This document shows positions 8,070-16,310 of a DNA stretch of 64,000 nucleotides, one piece after another; position 1 is the stretch's first letter, and each line of letters begins with the position of its first letter. The notes below the pieces were generated by a model. That model was not told the origin of the DNA. It was given only the letters and a program-made list of their open reading frames with translations, and did no database searches. The position numbers and the translations under genes were made by a program. This DNA is from UMGS172 sp045636945 (GTDB taxonomy: Bacteria; Bacillota; Clostridia; Oscillospirales; Acutalibacteraceae): NCBI GenBank assembly GCA_045636945.1, contig JAZTYO010000031.1, positions 1 to 64,000 on the forward strand, written 5' to 3'.

Positions 8070-8759
8070 TCAGTTCTGCTTCAAATCAAATTTGTAACCG
8101 ACACTCCATACCGTCTTGATAGACCATTGGTCGGAAACACCTTCAAGCTTCTCGCGAAGTCTTTTAACGTGAACATCAACCGTTCTTGAATCACCGTAAT
8201 ATTCAAAGCCCCAGACCTCATCAAGAAGCTGGTCACGTGAATATACACGGTTGGGATTGCTTGCAAGGTGGTAAACCAATTCAAGCTCCTTGGGAGGAGT
8301 ATCAACTACCCTACCGTCTACAATCATTTCATAGTTTGTAAGGTTAATAGTGAGTTTATCGTATTTTACAATCTTTTCAGCGCTTTCATCATTTGAAGAA
8401 CGACGAAGGACTGCTCTGACACGTGCCACAACCTCTTTTGAGTCGAAAGGCTTGGTAACGTAGTCGTCTGCACCGAGGTCAAGGCCTAAAATTTTATCAA
8501 AGGTCTCGCCCTTAGCGGTAAGCATAATTATCGGAACGTTGGAGTTCTTTCTTATAGCACGGCAGACCTGCCAACCGTCAAGCTTGGGCATCATTATGTC
8601 GAGAAGCACCATATCAGGCTCTTCAACATTAAATTTTACGATTGCTGCCTCACCATCGTTGGCAACTATGGTATCAAAGCCATCCTTTTCAAGATAAAGG
8701 CGCAAAAGTTCACATATATTGGTATCATCATCAACGATAAGAACCTTTTTGTTAGACAT
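8070..8759 (-). CDS. OmpR/PhoB-family response regulator
   Basis: 229 residues. The receiver domain has acidic residues DDD (10-12), phospho-acceptor Asp54 in LLDIMMP, Thr in MLTAKG and Lys in KPF. The C-terminal winged helix (about 130-228) contains TPPKELELVYHLASN and YGDSRTVDVHVKRLREKL, typical of OmpR/PhoB DNA-binding domains. AGGAGGT precedes the ATG. It is the first gene of the operon with the kinase and HtrA-like protease, and probably controls the protease and itself. Confidence 0.96.
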   Translation of the reverse strand: MSNKKVLIVDDDTNICELLRLYLEKDGFDTIVANDGEAAIVKFNVEEPDMVLLDIMMPKLDGWQVCRAIRKNSNVPIIMLTAKGETFDKILGLDLGADDYVTKPFDSKEVVARVRAVLRRSSNDESAEKIVKYDKLTINLTNYEMIVDGRVVDTPPKELELVYHLASNPNRVYSRDQLLDEVWGFEYYGDSRTVDVHVKRLREKLEGVSDQWSIKTVWSVGYKFDLKQN

Positions 8760-8891
8760 AAGATTACCTCCTATTGGAATTTCTACAATACTATTTTAAA
8801 ACAATAAACCTGAAATATATGAACAAAGTATTAAAAAACTGTGATGGCATCGGAAATATTTGAGAGAGAAATATAAAACTGCTAAGAAAAA

Positions 8892-8917
8892 GCCGTTTCA
8901 GGCTAACCTGAAACGGC
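8892..8917 (-). terminator. Terminator of the zinc-ribbon gene
   Basis: Perfect 11-bp arms GCCGTTTCAGG/CCTGAAACGGC, loop of four, followed on the minus strand by TTTTTC. Confidence 0.88.
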
Positions 8918-8937
8918 CACATACTCTAAAATTTAGA

Positions 8938-9219
8938 TTATGCCTGTTCTTCCTTCATCTTTGCGAAGCACTCGCTGCAATATACAGGACGGTCGTCACG
9001 GGGTACGAAAGGCACCATTGCGGGCTTGCCACAAGATGCACAAACAGCCTCATGCATCTCCTTGGGTGCTCTACCTGCATTTTTACGTGCATCGCGGCAC
9101 TTCTTGCAACGCTGGGGCTCGTTTACAAAGCCTTTAGACTCATAGAACTCCTGCTCACCGGCAGTGAATACGAATTCTTCGCCACAATCTTTGCACTTAA
9201 GGGTCTTGTCTTCGAACAT
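8938..9219 (-). CDS. Zinc-ribbon domain protein with four CxxC motifs
   Basis: 93 residues from the ATG at 9219, chosen because AGAGAGG lies 7 bases upstream. Four knuckles are visible: CKDC, CKKC, CASC and CSEC, giving two tandem treble-clef/zinc-ribbon units. The first (TLKCKDCGEEFVFTAGEQEF) matches the widespread probable zinc-ribbon domain, the second the CxxC-x17-CxxC small-protein motif. The two units are joined by an Arg/Lys-rich linker. Such proteins are common in Clostridia and could bind nucleic acid or act as zinc-dependent adaptors. No experimental role can be assigned. It is transcribed downstream of a sigma-factor gene and a tRNA-like sequence. Confidence 0.85.
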   Translation of the reverse strand: MFEDKTLKCKDCGEEFVFTAGEQEFYESKGFVNEPQRCKKCRDARKNAGRAPKEMHEAVCASCGKPAMVPFVPRDDRPVYCSECFAKMKEEQA

Positions 9220-9250
9220 GTTTTTTACCTCTCTCAATATGAGTATTTTT

Positions 9251-9319
9251 TAGCCCCGGACGGAATCGCACCGACATCTTTGGAATACAACGCTCTGCCT
9301 AATTTAAGCTACTAAGGGC
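9251..9319 (-). pseudogene. Degenerate tRNA-Trp(CCA)-like sequence
   Basis: On the minus strand a good D-arm is present: TAGCTT, a loop with the GG pair, then GCAGAGC. An anticodon loop TTCCAAA follows, giving anticodon CCA (tgg at 9281-9283), then variable-loop-like CGGTG and a GATTCCGTC T-arm 3' half. The 5' half of the T-stem appears to be missing (about 7-8 bases; total 69 nt). The anticodon stem is weak, and the acceptor halves GCCCTTA and CGGGGCT pair poorly. No CCA end is encoded. It therefore looks like a decayed tRNA-Trp gene, or a tRNA-like RNA element, between the sigma-factor and zinc-ribbon genes. Confidence 0.45.
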
Positions 9320-9326
9320 ATATAAA

Positions 9327-9914
9327 CTATTTCAATTTAACACGGATACGACGTATCGCATTATTAACCGACTTTAAATTAATAGAATTACGGTAGGCCA
9401 TCTCATCGTAGGAATAACCTCTGAGCATATCCGAAAAAACAGCATACTCAAGCTTTGAAAGCGATGTTTCTGCTTTCTTCAGCAACTCGGCATATTCCTC
9501 CTTGACCAACACAAAGCTTTCAACGTCAAGCGAAGAATCAGCTATCTGTACGTCGTTTATATCTACAAGCATCTTCGACGGTATCTTGGACAGCTTGCTC
9601 GACTTTCTCAAATAATCAATTATGGCGGCATCGATACATCTTCTTGCAAAGGTAGCGAAGCTCGAAAGATGCTCGTTATATCTCATTGAGGCGGACAAAA
9701 GACCAATATTCCCTTCTTGGATAAGGTCATCAAGTTCACACTCGGAAGTTAAAAAACTCAAAGCACGTGACTTGACGAGCGGAGCATACTCGGTAACGAT
9801 TCCAACTGCAGACAAGGTACAGTTATCGGCAGAAAATCCATTGTTTTCACCTTTTTTGCAACTACTCAAAAGACATCTTCCTTGTGAATTTAAAATCGTT
9901 ACACAATTAACCAT
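9327..9914 (-). CDS. SigH-like sigma-70 family factor
   Basis: 195 residues. Region 2 is clear (ELDDLIQEGNIGLLSASMRYNEHLSSFATFARRCIDAAIIDYLRKS has the DLIQEG...F.TFA pattern; read in two parts). Region 4 at the C-terminus (YDEMAYRNSINLKSVNNAIRR) is a helix-turn-helix. Size and lack of regions 1 and 3 fit the sigma-H/ECF-like group, closest in feel to SigH (Spo0H). The first 28 residues, with a Cys-containing CLLSSC segment, are not part of the usual fold. No clear ribosome binding site precedes the ATG at 9914, so the real start may lie downstream. Whether it is the orthologue of spo0H cannot be settled; the usual secE/nusG neighbours are absent. Confidence 0.8.
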   Translation of the reverse strand: MVNCVTILNSQGRCLLSSCKKGENNGFSADNCTLSAVGIVTEYAPLVKSRALSFLTSECELDDLIQEGNIGLLSASMRYNEHLSSFATFARRCIDAAIIDYLRKSSKLSKIPSKMLVDINDVQIADSSLDVESFVLVKEEYAELLKKAETSLSKLEYAVFSDMLRGYSYDEMAYRNSINLKSVNNAIRRIRVKLK

Positions 9915-10117
9915 TTTTATTCATTTTAAACTGTTTTAAATAGTATGTCAAGAGATTTTTGATAATTTTGCCGAAATTATGAGATATCACAAATTGATGG
10001 TAGTGTTTTAGTTGAAAATGCATTGTTTTTTCACGATATTTATACAAAAACTTATAAAATCAGGATTTCGTTCCCACAAAGCCACAATCTATATATAAAA
10101 AAAGAATTTGATTTATG

Positions 10118-10145
10118 TTGACTTACGTAAATTTATTGGTATAAT
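10118..10145 (+). promoter_or_regulatory. Promoter of the AraC-type regulator
   Basis: TTGACT (10118-10123), 16 bases, TATAAT (10140-10145), followed by GGGGTGA before the ATG at 10185. The remaining AT-rich intergenic stretch from 9915 shows no gene or stable hairpin. Confidence 0.7.
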
Positions 10146-10184
10146 ATTTGTAGATAAATCCTACAATTTATGGGGTGATTTTTA

Positions 10185-11042
10185 ATGTTAAAATCTTTTA
10201 CAGATTTTGATAAAATGACCTTCTTCTCCGAAACATATATACATGCATTTTACTGTGATACAAAACGTTCTGCTTACCATAACCATAACTTTTTCGAACT
10301 TGTATATGTTGCTAGAGGCAGAGGTCTACACAAACAAGATAATGATGTACGTGAGATATCAGTGGGTGACTATATGTTTATGGACTACAGCACCTTCCAC
10401 GAATATGAAGCATTAACCGATGATTTTGCCGTAATCAACTGCCTTTTTCTTTCAAAAGGAATTGACAAAACCATGCCCGATTGCTGTAATTTTAACGAAT
10501 TACTTAAGAGCTATCATTTAAGGCTCAACAAAATAATACTTAAAGATACCCCGGTAAACCGTTTCTTCCACGATGACAACGGCAAAATAGGTCGACTTTT
10601 AAATGAAATGTGTTGCGAATGCGGAGAGAAAAATCCGGGGTATATTGACTATATGAGATGCCTTTTAATACAGATTATTATCGAAACAGTAAGATCCCTG
10701 TCGGTTGGTGTTGAGATAAATTACTCAGCACCAGTTCTCAAAGCTGTTAAATATATAGAGGAGCATTTTGCTGAAAAATTGCAGTTGACCGACATTGCAA
10801 ATGAAATGTTCATCAGCGTTCCCTATATAAGTTCAAAATTCAAGGAAGAAACAGGAGTTTGTTTCAGTGATTATCTTAAACAAACACGCATTCAAAAAGC
10901 CTGTATGATGCTTAATACAACCGAAATGAAAATACATTCAATAGCCGAAAAAGTCGGCTACAGTGACTACAAACGCTTTGGAGAAGTATTTAAAGACCTT
11001 ACAGGTGTATCCCCTATTAAATACCGCAACAACTCAAAATAA
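10185..11042 (+). CDS. AraC/XylS-family transcriptional regulator
   Basis: 285 residues. An N-terminal cupin-like ligand-binding domain (about 10-110; HNHNFFELVYVARGRG and VGDYMFMDYSTFHEY are typical) is followed by a helical linker. The C-terminal double helix-turn-helix (about 185-283) contains LTDIANEMFISVPYISSKFK and IAEKVGYSDYKRFGEVFK. Members of this class often sense sugars and activate carbohydrate genes. It stands alone on the plus strand with its own promoter, facing pncB tail to tail, so its target is not shown by context. The GH42-like remnant and the GH16 gene within 6 kb may hint at a former carbohydrate locus. Confidence 0.93.
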   Translation: MLKSFTDFDKMTFFSETYIHAFYCDTKRSAYHNHNFFELVYVARGRGLHKQDNDVREISVGDYMFMDYSTFHEYEALTDDFAVINCLFLSKGIDKTMPDCCNFNELLKSYHLRLNKIILKDTPVNRFFHDDNGKIGRLLNEMCCECGEKNPGYIDYMRCLLIQIIIETVRSLSVGVEINYSAPVLKAVKYIEEHFAEKLQLTDIANEMFISVPYISSKFKEETGVCFSDYLKQTRIQKACMMLNTTEMKIHSIAEKVGYSDYKRFGEVFKDLTGVSPIKYRNNSK

Positions 11043-11073
11043 CACAGAATATACTATCGCGGAAAGATTTAGT

Positions 11074-12513
11074 TTAACGTTTAGATACCTTATTAATTAA
11101 CTCGCGGTGTAGGTCCCAAAGTTTCTGCGAAAGGTCAACGTAATATTTATGCGGTTTTTCAAAACGCTGAACCTCTTCCCACAATGACTCAACCTGCTGT
11201 TCGCGGTAGTCACGGATTGCAGTTGCTGTAGGACACTTATATTTCAGCTCACCGTTATTGAAAATCGGCACCTGCAACGGTCTTGCAATAAAGTTGCGTA
11301 CTGTTTTACGCTTCCAGGTGAACTCGGGGTCGAAAATCTCATACTCCTTTGTATCATCGATAACCTCATCCTGCAAGGTTATAACGTCAGCAATAGCCTT
11401 ACCGCTTTCTCGGTCAAACAATCTCCACGACTGCTTGAAACCGGGCAAGGTTATCTTTGACGTGTTTTCCGAAAGCTTGATTTTGGGAGTGATATTACCA
11501 TCCCTATCCTCAACGGCTGTTAGCTTATAAACACCGCCGAAAACAGGCTCGCTTGATGCAGTTATAAGACGTTCACCAACACCGAAAAAGTCAACCTTAG
11601 CACCCTGCATAAGCATATCACGGATAAGATACTCATCCAACGCATTGGAAACACAGATAGCACAGTCGGGATAGCCTGCCTCATCAAGCATTTTTCTAGC
11701 CCTTTTTGAAAGATAGGTTATATCTCCGCTATCAATTCTGATACCCTTGGGACGGCATCCAATAGGCTTCAAAATTTCGTTGGCAATCTTGATAACGTTA
11801 GGTATACCTGATTTTAAAGTATCATAGGTATCAACCAGGAAAAGCGAGTTTTCCTTATAAACCTCTGCATAGGCCTTAAAGGCATCATACTCGGTATCAA
11901 ACAACTGAATCCACGAGTGTGCCATTGTGCCAGAAACCGGAATATTGAAATCTTCACCCGCCTTAACGCAGGAGGTTCCAACACAACCACCGATATATGC
12001 AGCACGAGCACCGCAAATTGAAGCATCTGCACCGTGGGCACGACGGGCACCAAACTCAAGCACAGCCCTCCCCTGTGCGGCACGGACAATTCTGTTGGCT
12101 TTGGTTGCAACAAGTGACTGATGGTTGATATTAAGCAACACTAAGGTTTCAATCAAAAACAACTGAATGATAGGACCTCTGACTGTAACAATCGGCTCAC
12201 GCGGGAAAATCGGTGTACCCTCAGGGATTGCCCAAACGTCACAAGAAAACTTGAAGTTTTCAAGATAATCCAAAAACTTCTCATTGAAGAGATTTTGAGA
12301 ACGCATATAGTCGATATCTTCTTTGGAAAACTTGAAGTTTTTGAGGTCATTTATCATCTGCTCAAGACCTGCCATAATGGCAAAACCGCCATCATCAGGT
12401 ACACGGCGGAAAAACATATCGAAATATGCAACAGTATCCTCGTGACCCTGCAAAATCGCACCGTTGGCCATTGTGGACTCATAAAAGTCCATTAGCATTG
12501 CATGATTAACCAT
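11074..12513 (-). CDS. pncB: Nicotinate phosphoribosyltransferase
   Basis: 479 residues from the ATG at 12513; AAAGGAA lies 8 bases before it, while the longer frame uses a GTG inside that site. The enzyme converts nicotinate and PRPP to nicotinate mononucleotide in NAD salvage. Family features include the N-terminal LMDFYESTMANGAI, ARRAHGADAS with the region around the phospho-acceptor His, SGTMAHSW, and GIRIDSGDITYLSKRARKMLD. Length fits the long bacterial PncB class. It has its own promoter at 12562-12590. Confidence 0.96.
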   Translation of the reverse strand: MVNHAMLMDFYESTMANGAILQGHEDTVAYFDMFFRRVPDDGGFAIMAGLEQMINDLKNFKFSKEDIDYMRSQNLFNEKFLDYLENFKFSCDVWAIPEGTPIFPREPIVTVRGPIIQLFLIETLVLLNINHQSLVATKANRIVRAAQGRAVLEFGARRAHGADASICGARAAYIGGCVGTSCVKAGEDFNIPVSGTMAHSWIQLFDTEYDAFKAYAEVYKENSLFLVDTYDTLKSGIPNVIKIANEILKPIGCRPKGIRIDSGDITYLSKRARKMLDEAGYPDCAICVSNALDEYLIRDMLMQGAKVDFFGVGERLITASSEPVFGGVYKLTAVEDRDGNITPKIKLSENTSKITLPGFKQSWRLFDRESGKAIADVITLQDEVIDDTKEYEIFDPEFTWKRKTVRNFIARPLQVPIFNNGELKYKCPTATAIRDYREQQVESLWEEVQRFEKPHKYYVDLSQKLWDLHRELINKVSKR

Positions 12514-12561
12514 AATATCAATTCCTTTCACGTTTAAAGGATAACATTTATTATTAATATT

Positions 12562-12590
12562 ATTCTACAACATTGCCAAATTAAAGTCAA
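12562..12590 (-). promoter_or_regulatory. pncB promoter
   Basis: Minus-strand TTGACT (12585-12590), 17-base spacer, TAGAAT (12562-12567). Confidence 0.75.
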
Positions 12591-12596
12591 CACAAA

Positions 12597-12627
12597 AACG
12601 ACCCTGCCTAATTTCGGCAGGGTCGTT
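12597..12627 (-). terminator. groES-groEL terminator
   Basis: Perfect 12-bp arms AACGACCCTGCC/GGCAGGGTCGTT with a 7-base loop, followed on the minus strand by TTTTTGTG. Confidence 0.93.
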
Positions 12628-12642
12628 AAATTCAATTAAATA

Positions 12643-14280
12643 TTAGTACATACCGCCTGCGGCACCGGCTGCAGCGGCAGCAGCAGCCGCAGCTGCGTTA
12701 GGGTCCTTCTTCTCGGCAACGATGGACTCAGTAGTGAGTACCATAGATGCAACCGAAGCAGCATTTTGAAGAGCAGAGCGAGTAACCTTAGTAGGGTCAA
12801 CAATACCTGCTTCTATCATATCGGTATATATCTCATTATAAGCATCAAAGCCATAGTTAGCCTTGCCCGAAGAGACAATCTTGTCAACAATTACAGAGCC
12901 CTCAAGTCCTGCATTGTAAGCAATCTGACGAATGGGTGCCTCCAAAGCAGCAAGAACGATAGCAACGCCTGTTTTAACATCACCATCTACAGAATTCAGA
13001 ATATCCTTAACACTGTTGATAGCATTGACAAGAGCAACACCGCCACCTGCGACGATACCCTCTTCAACAGCAGCCTTGGTTGCGGCAAGTGCATCCTCAA
13101 TACGGAGCTTTTTATCCTTCATCTCAACCTCAGTAGCAGCACCAACCTTGATAACTGCAACACCGCCCGAAAGCTTTGCAAGTCTTTCCTGCAACTTCTC
13201 ACGGTCAAAGTCGGAGGTGGTAGTCTCAATCTGATTTCTGATTTGACCAATACGGTTCTTGATTTCGTTGGAATCGCCTGCACCGTCAACAATAATGGTG
13301 TTTTCCTTGCCAATCTTGATCTGACGTGCACGGCCAAGCATATCGATAGAAGTTTCTTTCAGTTCAAAGCCAAGCTCAGAAGATACAACCTGACCACCGG
13401 TAAGGATTGCGATATCCTGAAGCATTTCTTTTCTTCTGTCACCGAAACCGGGAGCCTTAACTGCTACGCAGGTAAAGGTTCCGCGAAGCTTGTTGACAAT
13501 AAGGGTAGAAAGAGCCTCGCCCTCAACGTCCTCGGCAATGATAACGAGCTTACCACCGCCCTGAACCATCTGTTCAAGCAAGGGCAAAATCTCCTGAATG
13601 TTGGAAATCTTCTTATCGGTAATAAGAACAAACGGATCGTCGATAACGGCTTCCATTTTATCTGTATCGGTTGCCATATAAGGAGTGATGTATCCGCGGT
13701 CAAACTGCATACCTTCAACAACCTCGGAGTAGGTTTCGGCAGTCTTGGACTCCTCAACGGTAATAACACCGTCAGCTGATACCTTATCCATAGCCTCGGC
13801 TATCAACTTGCCGATAAACTCGTCACCTGCGGAGATAGTAGCAACACGTGCGATATCGTCAGCACCGTTGACCTTCTTGGAGTTGCCAACAACCGTCTTA
13901 ACGGCAGTTTCAACAGCCATATTGATACCCTTCTTAACAACCATAGGGTTAGCGCCTGCTGCAACGTTCTTCATACCCTCGCGGATGAGAGCCTGAGCAA
14001 GAACGGTAGCGGTAGTGGTACCGTCACCTGCACAGTCGTTAGTCTTGGTTGCAACCTCTTTAACAAGAGATGCACCCATATTCTCAAACGGGTCGTCAAG
14101 CTCGATATCCTTAGCAATGGTAACACCGTCGTTGGTAATAAGCGGTGCGCCGAATTTTTTATCAAGAACAACGTTTCTGCCCTTAGGTCCCAAAGTAACC
14201 TTAACGGCATCGGCAAGCTTATCAACGCCTGCCTGCAAAGCTTTTCTAGCTTCCTCGCCAAAAAGAATTTCCTTAGCCAT
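12643..14280 (-). CDS. groL: Chaperonin GroEL, 60 kDa subunit
   Basis: 545 residues, usual length. Contains the ATP-binding GDGTTTATVLAQALI, TLGPKGRNVVLDKKFG and the family signature AAVEEGIVAGGGVAL. It forms the double-ring folding chamber with GroES in the cytosol. The C-terminal tail departs from the common Gly-Gly-Met repeats: a run of ten Ala is followed by GAAGGMY. It is second in the groES-groEL operon, 17 bases after groES, under CIRCE/HrcA control. Confidence 0.99.
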   Translation of the reverse strand: MAKEILFGEEARKALQAGVDKLADAVKVTLGPKGRNVVLDKKFGAPLITNDGVTIAKDIELDDPFENMGASLVKEVATKTNDCAGDGTTTATVLAQALIREGMKNVAAGANPMVVKKGINMAVETAVKTVVGNSKKVNGADDIARVATISAGDEFIGKLIAEAMDKVSADGVITVEESKTAETYSEVVEGMQFDRGYITPYMATDTDKMEAVIDDPFVLITDKKISNIQEILPLLEQMVQGGGKLVIIAEDVEGEALSTLIVNKLRGTFTCVAVKAPGFGDRRKEMLQDIAILTGGQVVSSELGFELKETSIDMLGRARQIKIGKENTIIVDGAGDSNEIKNRIGQIRNQIETTTSDFDREKLQERLAKLSGGVAVIKVGAATEVEMKDKKLRIEDALAATKAAVEEGIVAGGGVALVNAINSVKDILNSVDGDVKTGVAIVLAALEAPIRQIAYNAGLEGSVIVDKIVSSGKANYGFDAYNEIYTDMIEAGIVDPTKVTRSALQNAASVASMVLTTESIVAEKKDPNAAAAAAAAAAGAAGGMY

Positions 14281-14297
14281 TTTTATTCGCCTCCAAA

Positions 14298-14582
14298 TTA
14301 TTCAACAATAGCAAGAATGTCAGACTGACGGACAATGCTATACTCAACACCGTCAACCTTAACGGGATTACCTGCATACTGGCTGGTGATAACCTTGTCG
14401 CCAACCTTTACATACATCTCAACCTGATTTCCGTCAACAAGTCCACCGGGACCGACGGCTACAACCTCAGCAATCTGAGGCTTCTCTTTTGCAGCACCTG
14501 CAAGAATAATTCCACTCTTGGTGGTCTCCTCTGCTTCAACAGATTTTATAACAACTCTGTCTGCCAAAGGTTTAATAGTCAT
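14298..14582 (-). CDS. groS: Co-chaperonin GroES
   Basis: 94 residues from the ATG at 14582, supported by AGGAGGT 7 bases upstream; the longer frame runs into the CIRCE region. MTIKPLADRVVIK, the mobile loop ETTKSGIILAGAAKEKP and the GDKVI roof segment are typical. It caps the GroEL chamber. First gene of the heat-shock operon. Confidence 0.98.
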   Translation of the reverse strand: MTIKPLADRVVIKSVEAEETTKSGIILAGAAKEKPQIAEVVAVGPGGLVDGNQVEMYVKVGDKVITSQYAGNPVKVDGVEYSIVRQSDILAIVE

Positions 14583-14620
14583 AATAATTACCTCCTGTAA
14601 TTTTATGTTTAAAATCATGG

Positions 14621-14647
14621 TTAGCACTCTTGCGTTCCGAGTGCTAA
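14621..14647. promoter_or_regulatory. CIRCE element, HrcA operator
   Basis: Perfect TTAGCACTC-N9-GAGTGCTAA, the conserved operator of the HrcA repressor, between the groES promoter and its ribosome binding site. Implies heat-shock derepression of groES-groEL; hrcA itself is not in the window. Confidence 0.98.
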
Positions 14648-14652
14648 TATAT

Positions 14653-14680
14653 ATTTTAGCACGTATTTTTCAAAAATCAA
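14653..14680 (-). promoter_or_regulatory. groES-groEL promoter
   Basis: Minus-strand TTGATT (14675-14680), 16 bases, TAAAAT (14653-14658), ending just before CIRCE so that bound HrcA would block initiation. Confidence 0.7.
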
Positions 14681-14713
14681 GTACTTTTGGAATATTTTTG
14701 AAAAAAATTTATT

Positions 14714-15196
14714 TTAAGAGTTAAGCACCACTATTCCAAAGTTGAGATAGAACGCAAACAAGCACCATAAAAGGTACGGAATGAGTAAATTTCCTGCCGT
14801 TTTATTAATGGCACGGAAGTTCTTAAACGTGAGAACAATCGCAACAATAAGCAGTGCCAACCAAAACAAAGCAAACTTCGGTGCATTGAACCTGAAAAAG
14901 ATAATCGGCCATATAACGTTTATTGCTAACTGTAACACATACAGTTTTAACGCAAATCCCTTGTCTAAATCACGCGATTCGGCAATTATTCCTGCCGCCA
15001 AGCCCATTAACGCGTAAAGAACCGTCCATACAACTGGAAAGAGCCAACCGGGTGGTGACAATGCGGGTTTTTCGTACATTTTGTAGACGTCATAATTGCC
15101 CGACAGTAAGGCTCCTATTCCTCCTATAATCAGCGTAAGTACTATCCACACTATTTTGGTCTTGTTTTTCTTAATAAAATCAATCGCCTTATCCAT
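14714..15196 (-). CDS. TspO/MBR-family membrane protein
   Basis: 160 residues from the ATG at 15196 (GGAGGG six bases before it; the in-frame ATG two codons upstream is too close to that site). Five predicted helices. Family hallmarks are KPALSPPGWLFPVVWTVLYALMG (Pro/Trp-rich, about 45-67), LQLAINVIWPIIFF (WxxxFF) and LLIPYLLWCLFAFYLNF. TspO proteins bind tetrapyrroles and sterol-like ligands in the membrane; the bacterial role is linked to porphyrin turnover and stress. It stands alone between the groES operon and the GH16 gene. Confidence 0.93.
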   Translation of the reverse strand: MDKAIDFIKKNKTKIVWIVLTLIIGGIGALLSGNYDVYKMYEKPALSPPGWLFPVVWTVLYALMGLAAGIIAESRDLDKGFALKLYVLQLAINVIWPIIFFRFNAPKFALFWLALLIVAIVLTFKNFRAINKTAGNLLIPYLLWCLFAFYLNFGIVVLNS

Positions 15197-15274
15197 AATC
15201 ATCCCTCCGAACTAAATATATGTTTATAAAACCGAACTTAAACTCAAAATTACAGAAAAAGTTACTATTTTGTG

Positions 15275-15303
15275 TTGATTTTTACAGCACCAAAAAATAT
15301 AAT
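15275..15303 (+). promoter_or_regulatory. Promoter of the GH16 gene
   Basis: TTGATT (15275-15280), 17 bases, TATAAT (15298-15303), giving a leader of about 90 nt before the ATG at 15404. Confidence 0.7.
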
Positions 15304-15360
15304 GAACTTGCAGGCACTAGAGGCTTCGCAACCGGTGCTGCAAACATAAAAATTCATACA

Positions 15361-15390
15361 GTACCGGTACAAATTATGCCGATTGGCATA
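15361..15390 (+). promoter_or_regulatory. Palindromes in the GH16 leader, next to the ribosome binding site
   Basis: GTACCGGTAC (15361-15370) is a perfect palindrome. TATGCC-GATT-GGCATA (15375-15390) is an inverted repeat abutting AGGAGG (15391-15396). They could be protein operators or a small leader hairpin affecting translation; the sequence alone does not decide. Confidence 0.4.
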
Positions 15391-15403
15391 AGGAGGTATA
15401 TTT

Positions 15404-16231
15404 ATGAGTAAAAGATATGGAATCAACATGGACATCCCTGAGGTAAAGGGCGACCGTAAGCTGGTCTGGGGCGACTGCTTTAACGGCAACGACATAGACC
15501 AAGAGCTTTGGACTCCCGGCATCTGGAACGTAGCTGACATTATCCACGAATGGTCGGACAAGACCTATTATGTTAAAGACGGTCAGCTTGTTATGTTCAC
15601 CTCTAAGATGAAGCCTGAGGAATATCAGGGCGAAAAGAAATATTACGCACCTGCATTCCTTACCACAAAAGACCGTATGGAGTTCAAGTACGGCTATTTT
15701 GAGATTAAAGGTCAGATTCCTTTCTATAAGGGTAACAGCGGTGCGTATTGGTTTGTTTCCACCGAAACAACAAAGAACGGTTCAAAAGCCGAGTTTGATA
15801 TGGTTGAACAGTTGGGTAGTGAGCGTAACGTCGTTGCTAACCTTCATCAGTGGCAGCCTCATGCATCCAACGACGGCACTGTTCCCCGTGCAGAGCGTAG
15901 CCACACCTTTGAGAGTGAACCCGAGGTTCTCCGCACCGAGACCCACACCTATTTTATGGAGTGGACTCCCGAATACGTAGATTTCGGTGTTGATGGTGAG
16001 GTCTATTTCCACGCACCGCTGACCCATGATGCAAAGCCCATGTGGAACAGTGAGGTTGACCTCGATACCTTCAGACTCCCGATTTACTTTATTATGTCTG
16101 AATACCTCTATACCCCTGCAAGAAAGCTCGGTTGCAGTATGGACGGCACCGAAGAGCCCTTCAAGTGGACTATGAAGGTTGACCACGTTGCTCTTTATCA
16201 GAAAGACGGCGAGGAGCTTTATCTTAAATAA
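15404..16231 (+). CDS. GH16-family glycoside hydrolase without signal peptide
   Basis: 275 residues. The catalytic motif ExDxxE is intact as E130-F-D132-M-V-E135 (nucleophile Glu130, acid/base Glu135). FKYGYFEIKGQIPFYKGNSGAYWF (read in parts) is the usual GH16 strand before it. Family members cleave beta-1,3/1,4-glucans, laminarin, agars or carrageenans. No signal peptide, membrane segment or carbohydrate-binding module is visible, so the enzyme appears cytosolic, which is unusual for GH16. AGGAGG precedes the ATG by 7 bases. It is a single-gene unit with its own promoter and a strong terminator. The substrate cannot be predicted. Confidence 0.9.
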   Translation: MSKRYGINMDIPEVKGDRKLVWGDCFNGNDIDQELWTPGIWNVADIIHEWSDKTYYVKDGQLVMFTSKMKPEEYQGEKKYYAPAFLTTKDRMEFKYGYFEIKGQIPFYKGNSGAYWFVSTETTKNGSKAEFDMVEQLGSERNVVANLHQWQPHASNDGTVPRAERSHTFESEPEVLRTETHTYFMEWTPEYVDFGVDGEVYFHAPLTHDAKPMWNSEVDLDTFRLPIYFIMSEYLYTPARKLGCSMDGTEEPFKWTMKVDHVALYQKDGEELYLK

Positions 16232-16262
16232 GATACTGTCTTAAAAACTATTCACAATAGCG

Positions 16263-16295
16263 AAAGCCACGGTTACATTTTGTAGCCGTGGCTTT
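16263..16295 (+). terminator. Terminator of the GH16 gene
   Basis: AAAGCCACGG/CCGTGGCTTT 10-bp arms, extended by three weaker pairs, then TTTTTG on the plus strand. It may also serve the converging rlmL gene. Confidence 0.9.
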
Positions 16296-16310
16296 TTGTA
16301 ATGTTTGTAT

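Noticed and set aside
12766..13779. 337-codon open frame antisense to groL
   Set aside because: Produced by the strong codon bias of groL on the other strand; no ribosome binding site and no protein-like pattern.
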